From contig JAKSQP010000006.1 of the NCBI GenBank assembly GCA_024404025.1, positions 1 through 64,000 on the forward strand: a stretch of 64,000 nucleotides of DNA. Direction: 5' to 3'. Below, piece by piece: positions 50,909 through 58,993 of the stretch (its first letter is position 1; each line of letters begins with the position of its first letter). Under the pieces are notes generated by a model. That model made no database searches. It was not told where the DNA came from and was given only the letters and a program-made list of their open reading frames with translations. The DNA is from Clostridia bacterium (lineage in GTDB: Bacteria > Bacillota > Clostridia > Oscillospirales > Acutalibacteraceae). Both the position numbers and the translations under genes were made by a program.

Positions 50909-52241
50909 ACTGATTTATAATTTCTTTTTTCCTGATAACAAGAAAGAACAAAACGGAAAGCAGAGTTGCCGCCATCCATCCGACCGGCCAGGAATACCAT
51001 ATTCCGTCGGTGCCGTAATAAGGCGAAAGAATATAGGCAAGGATAACACGAATAATCAGATCTGCAAAGGTTGAAACAAGAAATATTTTCATTTTGCCCA
51101 TACCCCGCAGGATTCCGTCAACCATTATTTTGGCTGAAATGAAAACATAAAACGGCGAAACGAGATGGAGAAAACGCACACCTATCTGCATTGCCTCCCC
51201 GCCTCCGTGTTCCATAAACAGACCTACAAACGGCGAAGCAAAGAAATAATAGAGAACGGAAAACGGAACCGTAATAACAAGAGAAATCAGAAGACTCGAA
51301 CTGAATCCCGCCTCAATGCGGTCTTTTCTGCCTGCGCCGACATTCTGCGCCGTGTAGCTTGAAACGCCGTTGCCGAGAGTTGTGAGATTCGTTATGCAGA
51401 AGGTATTGAGCTTGATGGCCGAGGAATATCCTGCAATAACGGATGAGCCAAAGCTGTTGACAAGGCTCTGAATGAAAAGATTTCCGACCGAAACGAAGCT
51501 CTGCTGAAGAATGCTCGGCAGCGCAACCCTGCAAATCTCCTTAAGCATTTCCCCGGAAAATCTCCGGTAATCATCCGCAGCCGGAATTGAACGGATTCTG
51601 ATTCTGACAAAAACAAGGGCAAACACGCAGGCGGTTCCCTGCGCAATGAATGTTGCCCACGCAACGCCTGCAACGCCCCATGAAAAAAATCTTACGAAAA
51701 CATAGTCAAGAATAATGTTTCCGACTGATGAGCAGATGAGAAAAACAAGCGGAGTTCTTGAATCTCCGAGCGAAACAAAAACCGCAGTCGCAATGTTATA
51801 GAGAAACAGAAAAACGAAGCCGCCTATATAGATTTTGAGATAAAGAGCCGCATCGCCGAAAATGTTTTCGGGAGTGTTGAGCAGCGCCGTCATCGGTGCG
51901 CTCGTAAACACCCCGGCAAGCATCAGAACAATCGAAATGACAACGGATGAAATAACGGTTGTTGAAACTGCCGTGCGAAGCTTCTTATAATCTCCCGAGC
52001 CGAAAATTCTCGCAATAACAACGGCACATCCGATATTCGAGCCCGCAGCAATGGCGTTGAATATCATCGTTATCGGATAGGATGCTCCAACCGCCGCAAG
52101 CGCATCCTCGCCTGCAAACCTTCCTGCAATAACCGAATCGGCAATATTATACATCTGCTGAAATGCAACGCTCAGAAACATCGGCAGAGTAAATGTCCAC
52201 AAAACCCTTGAAGGTTTGCCTTTTGTAAGATCCCTTATCAA
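50907..52241 (-). CDS. MATE-family efflux transporter
   Basis: A 444-aa, twelve-helix cation-coupled multidrug exporter. The start GKPSRVLWTFTLPMFLSVAFQQMYNIADSVIAGRF is the MATE helix-1/2 signature. A second copy of the fold begins near residue 225 (CRVALPSILQQSFVSVGNLFIQSLVN). The start is TTG at 52241, four bases after the YgjV stop, so the two genes are coupled. Belongs to the clostridial NorM/MepA-like group. Substrate unpredictable. Confidence 0.93.
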   Translation of the reverse strand: MIRDLTKGKPSRVLWTFTLPMFLSVAFQQMYNIADSVIAGRFAGEDALAAVGASYPITMIFNAIAAGSNIGCAVVIARIFGSGDYKKLRTAVSTTVISSVVISIVLMLAGVFTSAPMTALLNTPENIFGDAALYLKIYIGGFVFLFLYNIATAVFVSLGDSRTPLVFLICSSVGNIILDYVFVRFFSWGVAGVAWATFIAQGTACVFALVFVRIRIRSIPAADDYRRFSGEMLKEICRVALPSILQQSFVSVGNLFIQSLVNSFGSSVIAGYSSAIKLNTFCITNLTTLGNGVSSYTAQNVGAGRKDRIEAGFSSSLLISLVITVPFSVLYYFFASPFVGLFMEHGGGEAMQIGVRFLHLVSPFYVFISAKIMVDGILRGMGKMKIFLVSTFADLIIRVILAYILSPYYGTDGIWYSWPVGWMAATLLSVLFFLVIRKKEIINQ

Positions 52242-52244
52242 AGC

Positions 52245-52802
52245 TTATACTTCCTTTTCGGCTTTCTTTTCTCTGAACCTGATAAGTCCGATGATGATCG
52301 AAATTTCGCAAAAAACCTCCGTCAAAGAGGCAACGACCGAGCCGCAGGCGATATTATATATCAGCCACATGACCGAGGTCGGCAGCGTCAGCGCACGGAG
52401 CTTCTGCGTCTGCGGGATCCAGAGAACAAACGAAGAAATGATCATTGCCCCAAGAGGCATAAGAGAAAACAGATCTTTATATGTGATTATCGTGCTGATT
52501 CCGAATGCGGCAGCAAAAAATGCCGGGCAAAAAACGGAATCAACGATTTTTGATTTGTTTCTGAATGAAAATGTAAATGATCTGATCATTCCTATGAAAT
52601 TGCACGCCATTCCTTCATAGGCACCGAGCAGAAGATACTGAATTCCGAAGAGCAGACCCGCACAAGACTGCATAACAACTATTCTTTTATGTGTTCTCTG
52701 CTGAAACGACGCAAGCAAAAGCACAGCCGCAACAACTCCGAATGATTGAGAAATCAGATATACAGGTCCTTTTTCGGCAAAAAAAGCCCCGATCTTTTCC
52801 AT
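52245..52802 (-). CDS. YgjV-family membrane protein
   Basis: A 185-aa protein with six predicted membrane helices from residue 15 to about 172, fitting the YgjV (Imp-YgjV) family: SQSFGVVAAVLLLASFQQRTHKRIVVMQ, FGIQYLLLGAYEGMACNFIG and LPTSVMWLIYNIACGS. AAGGGGTG precedes the ATG. It is first in a pair with the MATE exporter. Function unknown; the pairing suggests a shared export or membrane-homeostasis role. Confidence 0.82.
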   Translation of the reverse strand: MEKIGAFFAEKGPVYLISQSFGVVAAVLLLASFQQRTHKRIVVMQSCAGLLFGIQYLLLGAYEGMACNFIGMIRSFTFSFRNKSKIVDSVFCPAFFAAAFGISTIITYKDLFSLMPLGAMIISSFVLWIPQTQKLRALTLPTSVMWLIYNIACGSVVASLTEVFCEISIIIGLIRFREKKAEKEV

Positions 52803-52918
52803 ATCTACACCCCTTTTCCGAAATATTATAACTGCTTACCGCAAAATAAGCAATATATATATTTATTCTTGTAGGGTTTAATATGAAAGATCGGGTTTTC
52901 ATCTGCTTTTTTGTTGAA

Positions 52919-53119
52919 TTATATTACCTTATATCCCTGAACTTCGATCGTTTCCTTTAAGAATTCGTCCGGAACATTCTTTGACATCGAAACAACCGCA
53001 TTGCCTTTTTCGTGGCTGACCTGTGCTGATTCAACGCCGTCAAGAGCTTCGAGAGCGGTTTTAACTCTCGCCTCGCAATGCGTACACATCATTCCTTCAA
53101 TGCTGATCGTTTTTTTCAT
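52919..53119 (-). CDS. Internal CopZ-like copper chaperone start inside copA
   Basis: In the copA frame an ATG at 53119 is preceded by AAAGGAG (53126-53132) at the ideal six-base distance. Translation from it gives a 66-aa HMA protein, MKKTISIEGMMCTHCEARVK and onward, exactly the size of a free CopZ chaperone. It is identical to the C-terminal domain of the ATPase. Two products, a fused ATPase and a free chaperone, are therefore likely. The site could also be a fossil left by a recent gene fusion. Confidence 0.55.
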   Translation of the reverse strand: MKKTISIEGMMCTHCEARVKTALEALDGVESAQVSHEKGNAVVSMSKNVPDEFLKETIEVQGYKVI

Positions 53120-55273
53120 GATTATCTCCTTTTTATCCTTAAGCTTTATTCTGTTGAGCCTTAAAGCATTCGTCACAACGCAGAAGCTTGAAAGGCTCAT
53201 TGCGGCGGCGGCTATCATCGGATTCAGTTCAATTCCGAAAGGTTTTATCAGAATTCCTGCCGCCACCGGAATTCCGATTATATTATAGAAAAATGCCCAG
53301 AAAAGATTTTCTCTGATGTTTTTCAGCGCCGCTCTGCCGAGCTTTATTGCACCTGCCGCATCCGACGGGCTGCTGTTCATCAAAACGATATCCGCCGAAT
53401 CAATTGCAATATCCGTTCCCGCTCCTATAGCGATTCCCGTATCGGCTCTCGTCAGCGCAGGAGCATCGTTTATTCCGTCTCCGACCATTGCGGTTTTCTT
53501 ATGCTGCATAACGGAAGCGACCTTTTTTTCTTTTTCATCCGGAAGCACATCGGAAATGACCTCGTCAATTCCGACCTCTTTTGCTATGACCGAGGCCGCC
53601 GCTGCGTTATCGCCGGTCAGCATAACAGTTGATATTCCCATTGAATGAAGAAGCGAAACCGCATCCCTGCTGTCTTCACGGATTGAATCCGAAAGCGCAA
53701 TAAGCCCGATTTCATTGTTATTCATTGAAAATGAAATAACCGTTTTTCCTTCGCTCTGAAACCTGATAACATCGGCATTTCCCGCCTGCGGTCTGCCTGC
53801 GAAAAAATTATTTCCGTCAATGCGTGCTTCAACTCCGCTTCCTGCAAGAGCCTTGAAATTATCGGCTTCTTTTATTTCAATATTCAGGCTCTTTGCCTTT
53901 TCGACTATCGCCGAAGCAATCGAATGCTCGCTCTGATTTTCAACAGAAGCGGCATAACCGAGGAATTCGTTAACGCCGATTCCTTTCGGAATTATATCAG
54001 TAACCGAAAGTTCTCCCTTTGTGAGAGTGCCGGTTTTGTCAAAGATAACCGCCTGCGTTCTGCCGGCTTCCTCTATGGAAGCGGCGGTTTTGAAAAGAAT
54101 TCCGTTCTTTGCACCCACTCCGCTTGCAGCCATAATCGCAACGGGAGTTGCAAGCCCGAGCGAACACGGGCAGCTTATAACAAGAACGCTTATCGCTCTC
54201 GCAACCGCAAAGCCGGCATTCTTGCCTGCGATGAGCCACGAAACAAGTGTTATCAGCGAAACGATCATAACAGCCGGCACGAACACCGCCGAAACCTTAT
54301 CGGCAATTCTCGCAATCGGCGCTTTTGAAGCGGAAGCATCGCTGACGGTTTGAATTATCTGCGAAAGAAACGTTTCGCTGCCTGTTTTTTCTGCGATGCA
54401 TTCAAGATAACCCGAGCCGTTTACCGTGCCTGCGGAAACTCTGCTTCCCTCTTCCTTATCTGACGGGATGCTTTCGCCCGTCAGAGCCGATTCGTTTACG
54501 GCGCTCATTCCTTTTATGACGATTCCGTCTGCGGGAATGCTTTCGCCCGGTTTAACGGCAAAAACATCGCCTTTAAAGATTTCCGAAGCGGAAACCGTTT
54601 CCTCTTTTCCGTTTCGTATAACATGAGCAAAATCCGGAGCAAGCTTCATAAGCCCTCTGACAGCATCTGCCGTTCTGCCCTTTGATTTTTCTTCAAGCAT
54701 CTTGCCGACGGTTATCAAGGTCAGGATCATTGCTGCCGATTCAAAATAAAAATCACCGTTTCCGGCAACAAGCGAATAAACGCTGTAACCAAACGCCGCT
54801 CCGGAGCCGAGAGAAACCAGAGTATCCATATTGGGCGAACGGTGAATTATCCCTTTAAAACCGTTGATGAAGAATTTCCGGTTGATGAGCATAACGGAAA
54901 ACGAAAGAATCATCTGAATGATTCCCGAAATTCCGTCAAGCGATTCCGGCAGAGGCAGACCGATCATTCTGCCCATTGAAAAATACATCAGAACGGCAAG
55001 CAGAACAATCGAAAGAACAAGCCTGTTTAATGTTTTCTTATATTCATTTTTATCCGCCGGTTCTGCGGCTGAATTTTTTTCTTTTTCGGCGCCGTAGCCT
55101 GCATTGACAACTGCGGAAATTATTTCACTTTCGGCTGCGGTGCCTTCAACCGTCATCAAATTTGTGAGCAGATTAACGGAGCAGCTTTCAACATTTTCAA
55201 GAGAAGAAACCGCCTTTTCAACTCTTGCGCCGCACGCTGCGCAGCTCATTCCTGTTATGATATATTTTTCCAA
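52919..55273 (-). CDS. copA: Copper-type P1B ATPase with N- and C-terminal HMA domains
   Basis: Exports Cu(I), 784 aa. N-terminal metal domain GMSCAACGARVE (Cys11, Cys14). Eight-helix core with the actuator TGES (264-267), the metal-path CPC (367-369, SCPCSLGLATP), phosphorylation DKTGT (Asp411), HP near 435 replaced by an SEHSIASA version, and MVGDGINDAPAL. Residues from about 719 add a second HMA, GMMCTHCEARVK, of the CopZ type. That segment has its own ribosome site and ATG inside the frame. TTG start; a GAGGCGCCTC palindrome overlaps its ribosome site. Consensus promoter upstream. Confidence 0.93.
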   Translation of the reverse strand: MEKYIITGMSCAACGARVEKAVSSLENVESCSVNLLTNLMTVEGTAAESEIISAVVNAGYGAEKEKNSAAEPADKNEYKKTLNRLVLSIVLLAVLMYFSMGRMIGLPLPESLDGISGIIQMILSFSVMLINRKFFINGFKGIIHRSPNMDTLVSLGSGAAFGYSVYSLVAGNGDFYFESAAMILTLITVGKMLEEKSKGRTADAVRGLMKLAPDFAHVIRNGKEETVSASEIFKGDVFAVKPGESIPADGIVIKGMSAVNESALTGESIPSDKEEGSRVSAGTVNGSGYLECIAEKTGSETFLSQIIQTVSDASASKAPIARIADKVSAVFVPAVMIVSLITLVSWLIAGKNAGFAVARAISVLVISCPCSLGLATPVAIMAASGVGAKNGILFKTAASIEEAGRTQAVIFDKTGTLTKGELSVTDIIPKGIGVNEFLGYAASVENQSEHSIASAIVEKAKSLNIEIKEADNFKALAGSGVEARIDGNNFFAGRPQAGNADVIRFQSEGKTVISFSMNNNEIGLIALSDSIREDSRDAVSLLHSMGISTVMLTGDNAAAASVIAKEVGIDEVISDVLPDEKEKKVASVMQHKKTAMVGDGINDAPALTRADTGIAIGAGTDIAIDSADIVLMNSSPSDAAGAIKLGRAALKNIRENLFWAFFYNIIGIPVAAGILIKPFGIELNPMIAAAAMSLSSFCVVTNALRLNRIKLKDKKEIIMKKTISIEGMMCTHCEARVKTALEALDGVESAQVSHEKGNAVVSMSKNVPDEFLKETIEVQGYKVI

Positions 55274-55335
55274 GCCGAGGCGCCTCCCGTCAGACTTATT
55301 TTTTGCATAAATCGAATTATTATCACCCGGTAAAA

Positions 55336-55371
55336 ATTATATAACCGAGACTTGCCGATGTCAACCGACAT
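55336..55371 (-). promoter_or_regulatory. copA promoter with palindrome at -35
   Basis: Minus strand TTGACA (55359-55364), 17-bp spacer, TATAAT (55336-55341), both perfect. The palindrome ATGTCAACCGACAT (55358-55371) covers the -35 and may bind a copper-responsive repressor. No regulator gene is adjacent. Confidence 0.7.
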
Positions 55372-55408
55372 AAAGAACGAAAAAAGTTATTTTTATTTTA
55401 AATTTTTC

Positions 55409-55437
55409 TTGATTTACAAGGCATTGTGAGTTATAAT
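55409..55437 (+). promoter_or_regulatory. Promoter of the DUF1846 gene
   Basis: TTGATT (55409-55414), 17-bp spacer, TATAAT (55432-55437). Its position rules out translation from the ATG at 55426. Confidence 0.72.
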
Positions 55438-55476
55438 TTACATGTATTTTTGTTTTATTCGAGGAAGTGCAGAGAA

Positions 55477-56964
55477 ATGAAAAGAATCGGATTTGATAAT
55501 GACGCATATATCCGCCGTCAGTCTGAACAGATCAACAAAAGAATAAGTGAATTCGGCGGCAAGCTTTATCTTGAATTTGGCGGCAAGCTTTTCGATGATA
55601 ACCATGCTTCGAGAGTTCTTCCCGGCTTCGCTCCGGACAGCAAGCTTCAGATGCTCAAGCACATCTCGGATGATGTTGAAATAGTTATCGTTATCAATTC
55701 CGGCGATATCGAAAGCAACAAGATGCGCGGCGACCTCGGAATAACTTATGATATTGATGTGCTTCGTCTTATCGACGCATACAGAGATGCCGGCCTTTAT
55801 GTCGGCAGCGTTGTGCTGACCCAGTTTGCAGGTCAGTCCGCTGCAACCGCATTCAAAGAAAAGCTTGAAGTTCTCGGCATCAAGGTTTTCAAGCATTACA
55901 CAATTCAGGGCTATCCGTATAATGTTCCGTTTATCGTCAGCGACGAAGGATTCGGAAAGAACGAATATATCGAAACCGAAAGACCGCTCGTTGTTATCAC
56001 CGCTCCCGGACCGGGCAGCGGAAAAATGGCAACCTGCCTTTCGCAGCTTTATCACGAGAATAAGCGCGGAATCAAAGCCGGATATGCAAAGTTTGAAACC
56101 TTCCCCATCTGGAATCTTCCTCTCAAGCATCCCGTCAACCTCGCTTATGAAGCCGCAACCGCCGATCTCAATGATGTTAATATGATCGACCCTTATCATC
56201 TTGAGGCTTACGGCGTTACAACAGTCAACTACAACCGTGATGTTGAAGTTTTCCCCGTTCTCAACGCTATTTTTGAGAAAATCGAGGGCAAGAGTCCCTA
56301 TAAATCACCCACCGATATGGGCGTTAACATGGCGGGCTACTGCATTTGCGACGACGAAGCAACAAAGCAGGCATCAAAGGACGAAATTATCCGCAGATAT
56401 TTTGCCGCTCTTTGCGATTTAAGGCTCGGCAGAGGCAAGCAGGAAGCCGTTGACAAGATTGAAAGCCTCATGAATCAGCTCGGTATCAGCGTTGAAGACA
56501 GACCCGTTATCAATGCAGCCGTTCAGAAAAGCAAGGATACCGCAGATCAGCCCGCAGTTGCAATCGAGCTGCCCGACGGAAGAATCGTTACCGGCAAAAC
56601 CTCCGACCTTCTCGGAGCATCGTCTGCCGCTCTTCTCAACGCAGTCAAGACCATCGCAGGTCTTCCCGATGACCTTCTGATGATTTCTCCGTCAATCATC
56701 GAGCCGATCCAGAAGCTAAAAACAAGCATACTTAAAAATCATAATCCCCGCCTTCATTCAGATGAAACGCTCATTGCTCTTTCGATGAGCGCAAACACCA
56801 ACCCCGTTGCAAACAAGGCACTTGAATCAATTGATAAGCTTGCAGGCTGCGAAGCGCATTCAACGGTCATTCTTTCGCAGGTCGATCAGGATATTTACAG
56901 AAAGCTCAAAATCAACCTTACCAGCGAGCCGAGATACCAGACGAAGAAGCTTTATCACAAATAA
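55477..56964 (+). CDS. DUF1846 family protein
   Basis: A 495-aa soluble protein of the DUF1846 family, widespread in Firmicutes and of unknown biochemical role. MKRIGFDNDAYIRRQSEQINKRI is the conserved start. ITAPGPGSGKMATCLSQLYHE (about 172-192) looks like a nucleotide- or phosphate-binding loop. CICDDEATKQASKDEIIRRYF and the C-terminal LNLTSEPRYQ-like ending are also conserved. The ATG at 55477 is favoured over an upstream one by GAGGAAG and by the promoter. Monocistronic, ending at a terminator. Confidence 0.9.
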   Translation: MKRIGFDNDAYIRRQSEQINKRISEFGGKLYLEFGGKLFDDNHASRVLPGFAPDSKLQMLKHISDDVEIVIVINSGDIESNKMRGDLGITYDIDVLRLIDAYRDAGLYVGSVVLTQFAGQSAATAFKEKLEVLGIKVFKHYTIQGYPYNVPFIVSDEGFGKNEYIETERPLVVITAPGPGSGKMATCLSQLYHENKRGIKAGYAKFETFPIWNLPLKHPVNLAYEAATADLNDVNMIDPYHLEAYGVTTVNYNRDVEVFPVLNAIFEKIEGKSPYKSPTDMGVNMAGYCICDDEATKQASKDEIIRRYFAALCDLRLGRGKQEAVDKIESLMNQLGISVEDRPVINAAVQKSKDTADQPAVAIELPDGRIVTGKTSDLLGASSAALLNAVKTIAGLPDDLLMISPSIIEPIQKLKTSILKNHNPRLHSDETLIALSMSANTNPVANKALESIDKLAGCEAHSTVILSQVDQDIYRKLKINLTSEPRYQTKKLYHK

Positions 56965-56976
56965 TTCAATTTACAA

Positions 56977-57022
56977 AAGAGAAATGATTCCCGGAAAGCT
57001 CTGTGAATCATTTCTCTTCTTC
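56977..57022 (+). terminator. Terminator after DUF1846 gene
   Basis: AAGAGAAATGATTC (56977-56990) pairs perfectly with GAATCATTTCTCTT (57005-57018), followed by a CTT-rich stretch. Confidence 0.82.
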
Positions 57023-57110
57023 TGTTAATGCAGAAACCGCTTTCATTTAAATTGCCCGGAAATTTCCATACGGAATTTATGAACAAAATGTTAACTTTTT
57101 ATTTTTATAT

Positions 57111-57138
57111 TTGATAACAGAAAACAATGAATTATAAT
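57111..57138 (+). promoter_or_regulatory. Promoter of the papain-like protease gene
   Basis: TTGATA (57111-57116), 16-bp spacer, TATAAT (57133-57138). An ATG at 57127 falls inside it, so translation must begin later. Confidence 0.65.
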
Positions 57139-57162
57139 AAAATCAGGAAAGAAGGTGGGATT

Positions 57163-58953
57163 TTGAAAAAATTTATTTCTGTTTTTTCGGCAATGACTTT
57201 GCTTTTCATGCTCTGCATTCCCGCCTTTTCATCGGGCGGGCTGCTTGAACCGATAACGGCTGAAAGCAATTCTCCGAGCAGCAGCGGTTATATCTCCGTT
57301 TCGGAGCCTGAAAACCGGCTTTCGGAAAGCGAATGCATTGCAGAAAATTTCGGCATTCAGAAGGCTGCTCCCGAAACACTTCCCGCCAAATACGATTCAA
57401 GAGATTACGGGCTTGTTACTCCGGTCAAAGACCAGGGCAATTCCGGCTGCTGCTGGGCATTCGGAACGATAAATGCGCTTGAAAGCGACGCAATTGCAAA
57501 GGGCTATTACACGGCCGAAACCGCCGATTTTTCAGAGGCTCACCTCACCTGGTTCACATATTCGGTTATCAACGATGAATCAAACCCGAATAACGGCGAG
57601 GGCGGCAAGCTCGGCGGCGGTACCGTTCCTTACGAATACGGAGGAAACTGGAAAAGAGCCGCATCAACTCTTTCGCAGGGAATCGGAATTGCAAACGAAA
57701 GCGATTTTCCGTTTTATCCCTATAACATCTCCGAGATGGGAAATTACGATGAATCAGAGCGTTATGATCACGGCTCCGGACTTGTTATCGACAGAGCAGT
57801 CAAACTCAACGACAGAGATGATATCAAGCGCTGGCTGACGGAACACGGAAGCTGCACAACGGCTTTTTATTATAAAAATTCATATTATAACTCTTACTAC
57901 GGCGCATATTACTGCGGAACAAAATACAACACAAATCACCTTGTTTCGATTATCGGCTGGGATGACAATTACAGCGTTTCCAATTTCTCTGCAAACTCTC
58001 TCCCCTCCTCTGACGGCGCATGGCTTATCAAAGACAGCTGGGGAAGCGATTCAAAAAAAGACGGTTATTTCTGGATTTCTTATGAAGACGCAACAATAAC
58101 CGATTTCACGGGCTTTGAGGTCAGACCTGCGGATGATTTTTACAGAATCTATACTCACAACGCCTGCTATTCTATAAGCTATCTTCCGATTCCGAGCGGC
58201 GGCAGGGTTTCAAATGTTTACCGCGCATCGGGATATGAATTCATAAAATCCGTTGCGTTCACAACAATAACCGAGCAGGTCGGCGTTACCGTTGAAATAT
58301 ATAAGAATCTCACCGCAGGATACGGAAATCCGACTGACGGCACGCTTGCGCTGACTTATGAAACCTTCATTGAAAAATCGGGATACATCACTATTGACCT
58401 GCCGACTAAAGTTGCCGTTGACGAGGGTGAAATCTTTTCTGTTCTGATAAAAGTTACCAATTCGCTCGGCTCAAGCATAAATATCCCGCTTGAAGTTCCG
58501 AGCGACGGATCCGATGCACAATATGTTTTTTCTGCCGGAGAAAGCTATTATTCAACAAAAAGCTCCGGAAATATGCTTGATGTCAATAATCAGCAGTTCG
58601 GCTCGCTTTATCTTAATGCTCTGACAGAATGCCGCCACCAGGTTATCATAAGAGAACAGACCGCCGACTGCGGAAACGAAGGCTATAAAATTGCGGAATG
58701 CACCCAATGCGGCAATGTCATTTCGGGAATCCGTTATCCGGCTTCGGGCAAGCATCAATACGGCGAATGGAGCATTCTTCGGGAGCTGCCCGATTTAAAT
58801 CGCAGAGAAAGGCACCGCACCTGCTCCGTCTGTGGAAACATTGACACCGAAACGATTCTTATCGGCAGCAATTTCGTTACTCTTGATGAATTCCTGCAAC
58901 TGATTTTCGAACGGATAACAAGCATTTTGAAAACAATATTCAATATGATATAA
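57163..58953 (+). CDS. Secreted C1 (papain-like) peptidase with lectin-like domain
   Basis: A 596-aa exported protease. TTG start (57163) with AAGGTGG upstream gives a clean signal peptide MKKFISVFSAMTLLFMLCIPAFSS. The peptidase has the oxyanion Gln91 and Cys97 in KDQGNSGCCWAFG and His259 in TNHLVSIIGWDD. The third residue is Asp291 in IKDSWG where papains have Asn. A lectin-like beta domain (about 312-470) with YSISYLP...SVAFTTI follows, as in Firmicutes surface C1 proteases. Then comes a Cys-rich part with ECTQCGN and CSVCGN, and an amphipathic tail LQLIFERITSILKTIF. Acts outside the cell. Confidence 0.88.
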   Translation: MKKFISVFSAMTLLFMLCIPAFSSGGLLEPITAESNSPSSSGYISVSEPENRLSESECIAENFGIQKAAPETLPAKYDSRDYGLVTPVKDQGNSGCCWAFGTINALESDAIAKGYYTAETADFSEAHLTWFTYSVINDESNPNNGEGGKLGGGTVPYEYGGNWKRAASTLSQGIGIANESDFPFYPYNISEMGNYDESERYDHGSGLVIDRAVKLNDRDDIKRWLTEHGSCTTAFYYKNSYYNSYYGAYYCGTKYNTNHLVSIIGWDDNYSVSNFSANSLPSSDGAWLIKDSWGSDSKKDGYFWISYEDATITDFTGFEVRPADDFYRIYTHNACYSISYLPIPSGGRVSNVYRASGYEFIKSVAFTTITEQVGVTVEIYKNLTAGYGNPTDGTLALTYETFIEKSGYITIDLPTKVAVDEGEIFSVLIKVTNSLGSSINIPLEVPSDGSDAQYVFSAGESYYSTKSSGNMLDVNNQQFGSLYLNALTECRHQVIIREQTADCGNEGYKIAECTQCGNVISGIRYPASGKHQYGEWSILRELPDLNRRERHRTCSVCGNIDTETILIGSNFVTLDEFLQLIFERITSILKTIFNMI

Positions 58954-58993
58954 AAGGAGCTGTCCGATTTCTGTCGGACAGCTCCTTTGTTTT
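58953..58993. terminator. Bidirectional terminator, protease/GH36
   Basis: Perfect 15-bp stem AAAGGAGCTGTCCGA (58953-58967) with 58974-58988, followed by GTTTTT. It serves convergent genes. Confidence 0.9.

Noticed and set aside
55438..56199. Long antisense frame of 253 codons
   Set aside because: Opposite the DUF1846 gene; no ribosome site and no recognisable protein features.
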